Below, one piece after another: positions 1 through 7,951 of a stretch of DNA of 23,977 bases. Source of the stretch: CAIVPM01 sp049242885 (GTDB lineage Bacteria > Bacteroidota > Bacteroidia > Chitinophagales > Chitinophagaceae); contig JBMLOQ010000062.1 of the NCBI GenBank assembly GCA_049242885.1, forward strand, positions 1 through 23,977, in the 5' to 3' direction. The translations under genes and the position numbers were made by a program. Within the stretch, counting starts at the first letter, position 1, and each line of letters begins with the position of its first letter. Below the pieces are notes generated by a model, which saw only the letters and a list, made by a program, of their open reading frames with translations, was not told the DNA's origin and ran no database searches.

Positions 1-116
1 AAAGCGAAGCTTTTGAAATAAATGGGTACAAAAAAACTTGTTTAATAAATGGATACGATGATTTAGATTATTTATTGAGTTTAAAAAATGAGATTGAAGC
101 ATTTGAAGGCGTTTAA
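1..116 (+). CDS. leuD: 3-isopropylmalate dehydratase small subunit, C-terminal end only
   Basis: The frame that is open from the window edge to the stop at 114-116 encodes about 37 residues, including FEINGYKKTCLINGYDD and ending in EIEAFEGV. This matches the conserved C-terminus of LeuD (F-E-I-[D/N]-x-[Y/F]-[K/R]-[K/R]-x-C-L-[L/I]-N-G-x-D). With LeuC, LeuD isomerises 2-isopropylmalate to 3-isopropylmalate in the cytoplasm, the step just before LeuB. The stop lies only 8 bases before the leuB start, as expected inside one operon. The 5' part of the gene is outside the window. The call rests on a short but characteristic tail plus the neighbour. Confidence 0.85.
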   Translation, partial: SEAFEINGYKKTCLINGYDDLDYLLSLKNEIEAFEGV

Positions 117-124
117 AAAATAAC

Positions 125-1198
125 ATGAACAAAAAAATAGTAATTATAAAAGGTGATGGCATTGGCCCAGAAGTAGTGAATGAATCTGTAAAGATTTTAA
201 ATGCCATTGCTACTGTATTTAATCATTCATTTACTTATCAAGAGTGCTTGATGGGTGCCATTGCAATAGATGAAACGGGTGTACCGTTGCCTCAAGAAAC
301 AATTGATGCTTGTAACCAAGCAGATGCTATATTGTTTGGTGCAATTGGTCATCCAAAATACGATAACGACCCAAATGCAAAACAACGCCCAGAGCAAGGA
401 TTATTGGCTTTGCGAAAAGCTTTGCAACTATATGCCAATATTCGTCCTGTAAGTGTTTATAGTAGTTTAAAACATTTGTCTCCTTTAAAAGAAACGATAT
501 TGCAAGATGTAGATTTTGTGATTTATAGAGAGCTTACTAGCGGCATATATTTTGGTAAAAAATTTTTAGCTGAAGATGGAAGTTATGCAAGTGACGAATG
601 CCTTTATAAAAAAGACGAAATAGAAAAAATTGCACACCTAGCATTTAAAGCTGCACAACAAAGAAGTAAAAAACTTACGCTAGTAGATAAAGCCAATGTA
701 TTAGAAACTAGCAGATTGTGGCGTAAAACGGTAATTGATTTGGCAACCAATTATCCTGATGTACAAGTTGATTATTTGTTTGTAGATAATGCAGCCATGC
801 AAATCATCACCAATCCAAAACAGTTTGATGTAATGCTTACTGAAAACATGTTTGGCGATATTTTAAGTGATGAGGCAAGTGTAATTAGTGGCTCTTTGGG
901 TATGCTGCCATCGGCATCAATTGGTAATAAATTAGCCTTATTCGAGCCTATTCATGGTTCATATCCACAAGCAACTGGTTTAAATATTGCCAATCCTTTA
1001 GCATCAATTTTAAGTGCAGCCATGATGCTTGATTATTTTAACTTGTTTGCAGAAGCTAATTTAATAAGAGCAGCTGTGCAAGAATCGCTTAGTAAAAACT
1101 TATTTACAAAGGATTTAAATCCTAATGATTTTATTGGTACAAACGATGTAGGAAATTTTATCGAACAATACATTTTAAAACATCAAAAATCCAATTAA
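125..1198 (+). CDS. leuB: 3-isopropylmalate dehydrogenase
   Basis: LeuB oxidises and decarboxylates 3-isopropylmalate to 2-oxoisocaproate with NAD+, the third step of leucine synthesis. The 357 residues match the usual family length. Visible family features are the N-terminal GDGIGPEV (residues 10-17), the arginines of the substrate pocket in the LRKAL...IRPV stretch (R97, R107) and in YREL (R135), the catalytic Tyr of GIYFG (Y142), Lys of VDKANVLE (K189), and the metal-binding aspartates D221, D245 and D249 around FVDNAAMQ and FGDILSDEAS. The NAD-side motif FEPIHGSYPQATG is also present. The ATG lies 8 bases after leuD and 16 bases before ilvE, so all three are probably co-transcribed. No Shine-Dalgarno sequence is seen, as is usual in Bacteroidetes. 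Confidence 0.97.
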   Translation: MNKKIVIIKGDGIGPEVVNESVKILNAIATVFNHSFTYQECLMGAIAIDETGVPLPQETIDACNQADAILFGAIGHPKYDNDPNAKQRPEQGLLALRKALQLYANIRPVSVYSSLKHLSPLKETILQDVDFVIYRELTSGIYFGKKFLAEDGSYASDECLYKKDEIEKIAHLAFKAAQQRSKKLTLVDKANVLETSRLWRKTVIDLATNYPDVQVDYLFVDNAAMQIITNPKQFDVMLTENMFGDILSDEASVISGSLGMLPSASIGNKLALFEPIHGSYPQATGLNIANPLASILSAAMMLDYFNLFAEANLIRAAVQESLSKNLFTKDLNPNDFIGTNDVGNFIEQYILKHQKSN

Positions 1199-1214
1199 TA
1201 ATTTTTCAATCACT

Positions 1215-2084
1215 ATGTATTACAACAACGATACTATAATTTTTTTAGATGGAAAATATGTAAAAGCAGCTGAGGCAAATGCAGATATGTATAGCCAAAG
1301 TTTGCATTACGGCTATGCAGTTTTTGAAGGCATAAGAACTTATATACAGCACGATGGAACGATTAAAGTGTTTAAAGGAGAAGAGCATTATAAAAGATTA
1401 CAACAATCTTGTGAGGCTGTTTATATTCCTTTCAATTATAGTGTTGAAGAATTGATTGACATTACGCTAAAAGTTATAGAGCTTAATAAACTTACAGATG
1501 CATATGTAAGGCCATTGGTATTTTGTCCACCAAATATGTCGTTACAAAAAGCCAATACATCGTCTTTAATGATAGCAGTTTGGAGCTGGGGTGCTTATTT
1601 AGGCGAAAAATTATTACGTGTTAAAACTTCATCTTTTGCACGCCCAAATCCTTCAGGCTTTAAAATCCATGCCAAGGTTTCTGGGCATTATGTAAATTCA
1701 ATTTTGGCTTGTCAAGAAGCAAAAAGTGCAGGGTTTGATGAAGCTTTATTGCTCGATGGAAGTGGCTTTATTGCTGAAGGTCCTGGTGCAAACGTTTTCA
1801 TTCAAAAAGATGGAAAATTATATACACCAACTACAGCCAATATTTTACCAGGAATTACAAGAGCTACTATCATAGAATTATGTAAACAACATGGAATTGT
1901 TTGCGAAGAAAAAAATATAACACCTCAAGAAATAAAACAAGCTGATAGTGCATTTTTATGTGGTACTGCTGCCGAAGTAATTGGTATGGAAAGTATAGAT
2001 GACTATACTTTTCCTATAAATTGGAATGAAAGTATTGGAAAGAAAATTCAAACCCTTTATAAAAATTGTACCATAGGTGTTTAA
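1215..2084 (+). CDS. ilvE: Branched-chain amino acid aminotransferase (PLP fold type IV)
   Basis: This enzyme transfers the amino group between glutamate and the 2-oxo acids of leucine, isoleucine and valine, the last step of all three pathways. The 289 residues are typical for the shorter bacterial fold-type IV enzymes. The N-terminus has SLHYGYAVFEGIRTY (residues 29-43), the class IV entry motif. The PLP lysine is K154 in HAKVSGHYVNS, and GFIAEGPGANVF holds the conserved glutamate E188. D-amino acid aminotransferase and aminodeoxychorismate lyase share the fold, but the VFEGIR motif and the flanking leu/ilv genes favour IlvE. The glutamate it needs could be supplied by the glutamate synthase encoded further down the same strand. 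Confidence 0.94.
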   Translation: MYYNNDTIIFLDGKYVKAAEANADMYSQSLHYGYAVFEGIRTYIQHDGTIKVFKGEEHYKRLQQSCEAVYIPFNYSVEELIDITLKVIELNKLTDAYVRPLVFCPPNMSLQKANTSSLMIAVWSWGAYLGEKLLRVKTSSFARPNPSGFKIHAKVSGHYVNSILACQEAKSAGFDEALLLDGSGFIAEGPGANVFIQKDGKLYTPTTANILPGITRATIIELCKQHGIVCEEKNITPQEIKQADSAFLCGTAAEVIGMESIDDYTFPINWNESIGKKIQTLYKNCTIGV

Positions 2085-2107
2085 AAAACAAAAAAGCTAA
2101 AAGTATT

Positions 2108-3781
2108 ATGATTAATAAATATTCTGCAACGCTCACCCAAAACGAAACCCAACCTGCTGCACAAGCAATGCTCTATGGTGTAGGCTTAACTGATGAAGAC
2201 ATGCAAAAAGCTCAAGTAGGAATTTGTAGCATGGGTTACGATGGCAATACTTGCAATATGCACCTGAATGATTTGGCAAAAGATGTAAAAACAAGTGTTT
2301 GGAAAAACGATTTGGTAGGTTTAATTTTTAATACAATTGGCATAAGCGATGGTATAAGCAACGGCACTGACGGTATGCGTTTTTCGCTAGTAAGTAGAGA
2401 TTTAATTGCAGATAGTATTGAAAGTGTTTGTGGTGGTTTTTATTATGATGGATTAATTACATTACCAGGCTGTGATAAAAATATGCCAGGTGCAATAATG
2501 GCTATGGGGCGTTTAAATCGTCCATCATTAATGATTTATGGTGGTACAATTGCTCCAGGATATTACAAAAATCAAGAGTTAAACATTATCTCAGCATTCG
2601 AGGCCTTAGGTCAAAAAATTGCTGGTACTATTACACCAGAAGATTTTAAAGGCATCATTAAAAATAGTTGTCCAAGTGCAGGTGCTTGTGGTGGAATGTA
2701 CACTGCCAATACAATGGCAAGTGCTATTGAAGCTTTGGGAATGAGTTTGCCTTTTTCTTCAAGCAATCCAGCACTTAGTAACGACAAAAAACAAGAATGT
2801 ATAACTGCTGGAGAAGCCATAAAAATTCTTTTAGAAAAAGATATTAAGCCTAGAGATATTATGACTTTCGAGGCTTTCGAAAATGCAATTAGAATCATCA
2901 TGATTTTAGGAGGAAGCACCAATGCAGTATTGCATTTAATTGCTATGGCAAAAAGCGTAGGGGTGCAACTTTCAATTGATGATTTTCAAAGATTAAGCAA
3001 TACAACGCCTGTGTTAGCAGATTTTAAACCTAGTGGCAAATACCTTATGCAAGCTTTGCATAAAGAAGGTGGTATTCCTGCAGTGATGAAATATCTATTA
3101 AACGAGAAAATGCTTCATGGAAACTGTCTTACAGTTACAGGAAAAACAGTTGCTGAAAATTTAGAAAATATTCAACCCATTAATTTTCAAACACAAGATA
3201 TTATTTATCCAATAACTAATCCATTAAAACCTCAAGGCCACTTGCAAATTTTGTATGGCAATTTGGCTACTGGTGGAAGTGTAGCAAAAATTACTGGTAA
3301 AGAGGGATTGCTATTTAAAGGACCTGCAAGGGTTTTTGATGGCGAAAAAGATTTGGTTGAAGGAATAGAGAAAGGCTTTGTAAAAAAAGGAGATGTTGTA
3401 GTTATTCGTTACGAAGGACCAAAAGGTGCTCCTGGAATGCCAGAAATGCTAAAACCAACTTCTGCCATTACTGGTGCTGGTTTAGGTAAAGATGTTGCCT
3501 TAATTACAGATGGAAGATTTAGTGGTGGAAGTCATGGATTTGTTGTAGGACACATTGTTCCAGAAGCTTTTGATGGTGGAAATATTGCTTTAGTTCAAAA
3601 TGATGATATTATCGAAATTGACATTACCCAAAACACCATGAATGTTTTAGTAAGTGATGAGGTTTTACAAGAGAGAAGAGCAAAATGGCAGCAACCAGCC
3701 CTAAAAGTAACATCTGGGGTTTTAGCAAAGTATGCTAAGCTGGTAAAAAATGCAAGTGAAGGTTGTGTAACAGACGAGTAA
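2108..3781 (+). CDS. ilvD: Dihydroxy-acid dehydratase
   Basis: IlvD dehydrates 2,3-dihydroxy-isovalerate and 2,3-dihydroxy-3-methylvalerate to the 2-oxo acids used by IlvE. From the ATG at 2108 the protein has 557 residues, the common family length. The three cluster-ligand cysteines are visible at C49 (GNTCNMHL), C122 (PGCDKNMPG) and C194 (GACGGMYTANTM). The lysine after C122-D123 is the one carbamylated in characterised members. The frame is open further back to an ATG at 2066, but that would overlap ilvE by 19 bases and add the unlikely extension MYHRCLKNKKAKSI. The 2108 start instead gives MINKYSATLTQ and a 23-base gap after ilvE. Whether the cluster is 2Fe-2S or 4Fe-4S cannot be read from the sequence. 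Confidence 0.97.
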   Translation: MINKYSATLTQNETQPAAQAMLYGVGLTDEDMQKAQVGICSMGYDGNTCNMHLNDLAKDVKTSVWKNDLVGLIFNTIGISDGISNGTDGMRFSLVSRDLIADSIESVCGGFYYDGLITLPGCDKNMPGAIMAMGRLNRPSLMIYGGTIAPGYYKNQELNIISAFEALGQKIAGTITPEDFKGIIKNSCPSAGACGGMYTANTMASAIEALGMSLPFSSSNPALSNDKKQECITAGEAIKILLEKDIKPRDIMTFEAFENAIRIIMILGGSTNAVLHLIAMAKSVGVQLSIDDFQRLSNTTPVLADFKPSGKYLMQALHKEGGIPAVMKYLLNEKMLHGNCLTVTGKTVAENLENIQPINFQTQDIIYPITNPLKPQGHLQILYGNLATGGSVAKITGKEGLLFKGPARVFDGEKDLVEGIEKGFVKKGDVVVIRYEGPKGAPGMPEMLKPTSAITGAGLGKDVALITDGRFSGGSHGFVVGHIVPEAFDGGNIALVQNDDIIEIDITQNTMNVLVSDEVLQERRAKWQQPALKVTSGVLAKYAKLVKNASEGCVTDE

Positions 3782-3800
3782 GCAAAACCAAAAACCTTGA

Positions 3801-3815
3801 TCTCCAATTGGGAGA
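3801..3815 (+). promoter_or_regulatory. Small hairpin in the ilvD-ilvB gap
   Basis: TCTCC at 3801-3805 can pair with GGAGA at 3811-3815 across a 5-base loop; the centre includes the palindrome CCAATTGG. No T-run follows, so it is not a normal intrinsic terminator. It may be an RNA processing or stability element between ilvD and ilvB, or chance. Confidence 0.25.
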
Positions 3816-3844
3816 ATAAAAATTAAAAAGTTAAAACCAATTTT

Positions 3845-5608
3845 ATGAGCGATAAATTAGTACAAGAAAATAATCTAGAAGCACAAGCTTTTTTTACAGA
3901 AAAACAAAAGGAAGTTTCTGGTTCTGTGGCTGTTTTAGAGGCTTTTATTGCAGAAGAAGTATCTACAATTTTTGGTTATCCAGGGGGTGCCATTATGCCC
4001 ATTTATGACGCTTTGTATGATTACAAAGAAAAACTACAACACATATTGGTTAGGCACGAGCAAGGTGCTATACATGCAGCACAAGGCTATGCAAGGGTTA
4101 GCGGAAAAACAGGTGTGGTTTTTGCAACAAGCGGGCCAGGTGCAACAAATTTAGTAACTGGTTTGGCAGATGCTATGATAGACAGCACACCTCTTGTATG
4201 TGTTACAGGGCAAGTATTTGCTCACCTTTTAGGTACAGATGCATTTCAAGAAACAGATGTTATTAATATTACTACACCAGTTACAAAATGGAATCATCAA
4301 GTTACCGATGCCAATGAAATTCCTGCAGTTTTAGCAAAGGCTTTTTATATTGCTAAAAGTGGCAGACCTGGGCCTGTTTTAATTGATATAACTAAAAACG
4401 CTCAATTACAATTGTTTGAGTACAAAGGATATCAAAAATGTAAACATATTCGTAGTTATAAGCCAAAACCAGATATAAGAAAAGAGTATATTACTGAAGC
4501 TGCAAAAATTATTAACGAAGCTCAAAAACCATTTGTAATTTTTGGACAAGGCGTAATTTTAGGTAATGCCGAAAAAGAATTTTTAAGCTTCATAGAGAAA
4601 GGAAACTTACCAGCTGCTTGGACTATAATGGGCATGGGAGCTATTCCTACAAATCATCCTTTAAGTGTGGGCATGTTGGGTATGCATGGAAATTATGGAC
4701 CAAATGTTTTAACTAATGAGTGTGATGTTTTAATTGCTGTGGGAATGCGTTTTGATGATAGAGTTACAGGAAGATTAGATAAATATGCTAAGCAAGCTAA
4801 AGTTATTCATTTAGACATTGACCCTAGTGAAATAGACAAAAATGTAAAAACAACAGTACCTGTTTGGGGCGATTGTAAAGAAACATTGCCCATGCTAACT
4901 CAATTGTTAAGTGCAAAAAGTAATCAGAATTGGAACGAAAAGTTTACAGCTTATTATGAAAAAGAGTATGATACCTGTATTCATGATGAACTAAACCCAA
5001 CAACAGAAGAATTAACAATGGGTGAAGTTTTAAAAATTTTAAACGAATTTACAAAAGGAGAAGCAATTATTGTAACCGACGTTGGACAACATCAAATGGT
5101 GGCTTGCCGATACGCAAAAATGAATAAAACTCGTAGCAATGTAACTAGTGGTGGTTTAGGCACTATGGGTTTTGCGTTGCCTGCTGCAATTGGAGCTGCT
5201 TATGGAGATTCTTCTCGCCCAACAATTGCTATAATTGGTGATGGTGGTGTACAAATGACCATTCAAGAACTAGGTACCATTATGCAATTTAAGCCTAATG
5301 TTAAAATCATTATTCTCAACAATCAATTCTTAGGAATGGTAAGGCAATGGCAACAATTGTTTCACGAAAAAAGGTATTCGTTTGTAGATATAACAAGCCC
5401 CGATTTTGTAGCTGTAGCTAAGGGTTACTATATAGAAGGACAAAAAGTAGATAAAAGGGAAAACTTAAAAACCGCAATTCAAACTATGTTAGAACATAAT
5501 GGATCTTATTTATTAGAAATTATGGTAGCCAAAGAAAACAATGTATTTCCAATGGTACCTCAAGGACGTGGTGTTGCAGAAATAGTTTTAACAAAAGAAG
5601 AAATTTAA
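3845..5608 (+). CDS. ilvB: Acetolactate synthase, large catalytic subunit
   Basis: This ThDP- and FAD-dependent enzyme condenses two pyruvates to 2-acetolactate (valine/leucine), or pyruvate with 2-oxobutyrate to 2-aceto-2-hydroxybutyrate (isoleucine). The 587 residues are normal for the catalytic subunit. The N-terminal ThDP-pyrimidine domain begins near residue 25 with FGYPGGAIMPIYDAL and the catalytic glutamate E72 in VRHEQGAIHAAQGYAR. The central domain follows. The C-terminal ThDP-diphosphate domain has the metal motif GDGG at 465-468 ending at LNN (492-493). The next gene encodes the ACT-domain regulatory subunit, which marks this as the biosynthetic, feedback-controlled form rather than a catabolic acetolactate synthase. 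The lead of about 25 residues before the catalytic domain is poorly conserved in appearance, so an internal start cannot be wholly excluded. Confidence 0.96.
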   Translation: MSDKLVQENNLEAQAFFTEKQKEVSGSVAVLEAFIAEEVSTIFGYPGGAIMPIYDALYDYKEKLQHILVRHEQGAIHAAQGYARVSGKTGVVFATSGPGATNLVTGLADAMIDSTPLVCVTGQVFAHLLGTDAFQETDVINITTPVTKWNHQVTDANEIPAVLAKAFYIAKSGRPGPVLIDITKNAQLQLFEYKGYQKCKHIRSYKPKPDIRKEYITEAAKIINEAQKPFVIFGQGVILGNAEKEFLSFIEKGNLPAAWTIMGMGAIPTNHPLSVGMLGMHGNYGPNVLTNECDVLIAVGMRFDDRVTGRLDKYAKQAKVIHLDIDPSEIDKNVKTTVPVWGDCKETLPMLTQLLSAKSNQNWNEKFTAYYEKEYDTCIHDELNPTTEELTMGEVLKILNEFTKGEAIIVTDVGQHQMVACRYAKMNKTRSNVTSGGLGTMGFALPAAIGAAYGDSSRPTIAIIGDGGVQMTIQELGTIMQFKPNVKIIILNNQFLGMVRQWQQLFHEKRYSFVDITSPDFVAVAKGYYIEGQKVDKRENLKTAIQTMLEHNGSYLLEIMVAKENNVFPMVPQGRGVAEIVLTKEEI

Positions 5609-5679
5609 AACCCATTCATTGGAAGGTTAATGCAAGATATGTTTTAAAATGCCAGTGCATTTGTGTAAAAAATTATAAT

Positions 5680-6270
5680 ATGACAAAGGAAGAATTTACA
5701 ATAACTGTTTATACTGAAAATCAAGTGGGCTTACTTAATAGAATAGCCATGATTTTTACAAGACGTAAGTTAAATATTGAAAGCTTAAACACTTCTCCAA
5801 GCGAAATAGAATCTGTTTTTAGATTCACCATTGTGATTACAGAAACCTTTGATGTTATTCAAAAAGTATGCAGGCAAATTGAAAAACAAGTTGAAGTATT
5901 AAAAGTGTATTTTAATAGAAACGAAGAAATTATTTGGCAAGAATTGGCATTGTATAAAGTACCAACTGATGTTATTGCAGAGCAAGTAAAAGTAGAAAGA
6001 TTGCTTAGTCAACATGGTGCAAAAGCAGTGGTAATTCGAAAAGATTACACAGTTTTTGAAGTTTCTGGCCATAGAGAAGAAACTGATAATTTAATAAAGG
6101 TATTAGAGCCATTTGGGTTAATAGAATTTGTAAGGAGTGCAAGAATTGCCATTATAAAAAATAGCGAGGGTTTCCACAAAAAGCTTAAAGAATTTGAAGA
6201 AAGAGAACCTTCAACAGGCGTATTAGAAAATGAATATTTAAACGATAGTGAACAAGTGTTTTCTATGTAA
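5680..6270 (+). CDS. ilvN: Acetolactate synthase, small regulatory subunit
   Basis: The small subunit binds the large subunit, raises its activity and carries the valine feedback site. Of 196 residues, about 6-80 form an ACT domain that starts with FTITVYTENQVGLLNRIAMIF and continues through RRKLNIESLNTSPS, the pattern typical of IlvN/IlvH. Residues about 82-165 look like the second small-subunit domain, with VERLLSQHGAKAVVI and the aspartokinase-like VSGHREETDNLI. It is somewhat longer than the enterobacterial IlvH because of an acidic tail (about residues 170-196). The 71-base gap after ilvB has no terminator, so co-transcription is likely. The symbol ilvH would be equally acceptable. Confidence 0.94.
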   Translation: MTKEEFTITVYTENQVGLLNRIAMIFTRRKLNIESLNTSPSEIESVFRFTIVITETFDVIQKVCRQIEKQVEVLKVYFNRNEEIIWQELALYKVPTDVIAEQVKVERLLSQHGAKAVVIRKDYTVFEVSGHREETDNLIKVLEPFGLIEFVRSARIAIIKNSEGFHKKLKEFEEREPSTGVLENEYLNDSEQVFSM

Positions 6271-6276
6271 TATTTG

Positions 6277-6406
6277 ATATTTAATATTGAATATTTTGTA
6301 AAATTTTTAAATAATCAATGTTCAGTACTCAAACTTTTAAAACACTAATTTTCAAATCAATAAATTATCAATAAATTAACGATATTAAATCTAAAATATT
6401 AAATAT
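6277..6406. repeat. AT-only 12-base inverted repeat in the ilvN-ilvC gap
   Basis: ATATTTAATATT at 6277-6288 is the exact reverse complement of AATATTAAATAT at 6395-6406, 106 bases apart, and further AATATT-type words lie around both arms. Together the arms bracket nearly the whole 146-base gap before ilvC. The gap is extremely AT-rich, so chance or a widespread AT intergenic motif are possible. I found no clear TAnnTTTG promoter here. Confidence 0.35.
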
Positions 6407-6416
6407 AAAATAAATA

Positions 6417-7892
6417 ATGAACTACTTTAACACACTGTCTTTAAGAGAAAAATTAATACAACTTGGCCAATGCGAGTTTATGGATATTAGCCAATTTAGC
6501 AATGGAATTGAAGCATTAAAGGGCAAAAAAATTGTAATTGTAGGCTGTGGAGCTCAAGGTTTAAATCAAGGATTAAATATGAGAGATTCTGGTTTAGATG
6601 TTAGTTACACTTTGCGACAAGAAGCAATACAAGAAAAAAGAGCCTCTTTTGTAAATGCAACTTCAAATAATTTTACAGTTGGAACTTACAATGAGCTTAT
6701 ACCTTCTGCCGATTTAGTTTTAAACCTTACGCCCGACAAACAACATACAAAAGTGGTACACGATATTATGCCATTGATGAAAAAAGGTGCAACCCTATCC
6801 TACTCACATGGTTTTAATATAGTAGAAGAAGGCTTAAAGGTTCGTGAAGATATTACTGTAATAATGGTTGCTCCAAAATGCCCTGGAACAGAAGTTAGAG
6901 AAGAGTATAAACGTGGTTTTGGAGTGCCAACTTTAATAGCAGTGCATCACGAAAACGATCCAGAAAACAAAGGATGGGAGCAAGCTAAAGCGTATGCAGT
7001 AGCAACTGGTGGACACAAAGCTGGTGTTTTAAAATCATCTTTCATAGCCGAAGTTAAAAGTGATTTAATGGGCGAGCAAACCATATTGTGTGGTGTGTTG
7101 CAAACAGGGTCAATTTTATGTTTCGATAAAATGGTCGCCAATGGAATTGATGCAGGATTTGCTGCAAAACTTATTCAATTTGGCTGGGAAACCATTACAG
7201 AAGCCTTAAAGCTTGGTGGAATTACAGCCATGATGGATAGATTAAGCAACCCAGCAAAACTTAAAGCCTTTGAATTAGCTCAGGAATTAAAAGAAATTTT
7301 GCAGCCACTTTTCCAAAAACATCAAGATGATATCATGAGTGGCCATTTCTCAAAAACCATGATGGAAGATTGGGCAAATAACGATGTTAATTTGCTAACT
7401 TGGCGTGCTGCAACAGGCGAAACTGCTTTTGAAAAAACACCTATAACTCAAGATAAAATTGAAGAGCAAACCTATTTTGATAATGCCACTTTAATGGTAG
7501 CTTTTGTAAAAGCTGGAGTAGAATTGGCTTTTGAAACTATGGTTGATGCTGGTATTAAAGAAGAAAGTGCATATTATGAATCATTGCACGAAACGCCTTT
7601 AATTGCCAACACTATTGCTCGTAAAAAGTTATTCGAAATGAATAGAGTAATTTCTGATACTGCCGAGTATGGTTGCTATTTATTTGATCATGCTGCAAAA
7701 CCATTGTTACAAAATTTCATGTCAAAACAATCGGTTGAAGTGATAGGTAAAAACTTTAATGATGATAAAACTAATGGCGTTGATAATAAAACAATAATTG
7801 AAGTTAATGCAGCCATTCGCAATCATCCTATAGAAAATATTGGAGCAACATTGCGTAAAGCTATGACTGCCATGAAGCAAATAGTTAAGTAA
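6417..7892 (+). CDS. ilvC: Ketol-acid reductoisomerase, long class II form
   Basis: IlvC isomerises and reduces 2-acetolactate and 2-aceto-2-hydroxybutyrate with NAD(P)H and Mg2+. The 491 residues equal the length of the E. coli class II enzyme rather than the roughly 330-residue class I form. The Rossmann motif VGCGAQGLNQGLN is at 42-54, and the cofactor loop LRQEAIQEKRAS follows near 66-77, whose basic residues suggest NADPH. Catalytic features are H131 in HGFNI, K154 in APKCPGTEVREEY, and metal ligands D216 and E220 in SDLMGEQ. The duplicated C-terminal knotted domain follows (VAFVKAGVELAFETMVDAGI, then ESLHETPLIANTIARKKLFEM). It is the first gene after the longest gap in the cluster and may have its own promoter, but none could be identified. 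Confidence 0.97.
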   Translation: MNYFNTLSLREKLIQLGQCEFMDISQFSNGIEALKGKKIVIVGCGAQGLNQGLNMRDSGLDVSYTLRQEAIQEKRASFVNATSNNFTVGTYNELIPSADLVLNLTPDKQHTKVVHDIMPLMKKGATLSYSHGFNIVEEGLKVREDITVIMVAPKCPGTEVREEYKRGFGVPTLIAVHHENDPENKGWEQAKAYAVATGGHKAGVLKSSFIAEVKSDLMGEQTILCGVLQTGSILCFDKMVANGIDAGFAAKLIQFGWETITEALKLGGITAMMDRLSNPAKLKAFELAQELKEILQPLFQKHQDDIMSGHFSKTMMEDWANNDVNLLTWRAATGETAFEKTPITQDKIEEQTYFDNATLMVAFVKAGVELAFETMVDAGIKEESAYYESLHETPLIANTIARKKLFEMNRVISDTAEYGCYLFDHAAKPLLQNFMSKQSVEVIGKNFNDDKTNGVDNKTIIEVNAAIRNHPIENIGATLRKAMTAMKQIVK

Positions 7893-7911
7893 ATATAACT
7901 TTTATCACAAA

Positions 7912-7929
7912 ATCCTTTGTTAAAAGGAT
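7912..7929 (+). promoter_or_regulatory. Hairpin between ilvC and ilvA
   Basis: ATCCTTT (7912-7918) and AAAGGAT (7923-7929) form a perfect 7-base stem with a GTTA loop, 20 bases after the ilvC stop. A run of five T lies 9 bases further on (7938-7942), too far for a standard intrinsic terminator. It could give partial termination or protect the 3' end of an ilvC transcript. Confidence 0.4.
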
Positions 7930-7951
7930 AAGGAGTGTTTTTATAAAACAA

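Noticed and set aside
2066..2107. Upstream in-frame ATG extending ilvD by 14 residues
   Set aside because: It would overlap the end of ilvE and adds a basic, unconserved-looking segment; the ATG at 2108 gives the normal family length.
7930..7935. AAGGAG resembling a Shine-Dalgarno sequence before ilvA
   Set aside because: It is 16 bases or more from the ATG, and Bacteroidetes largely do not use such sites.
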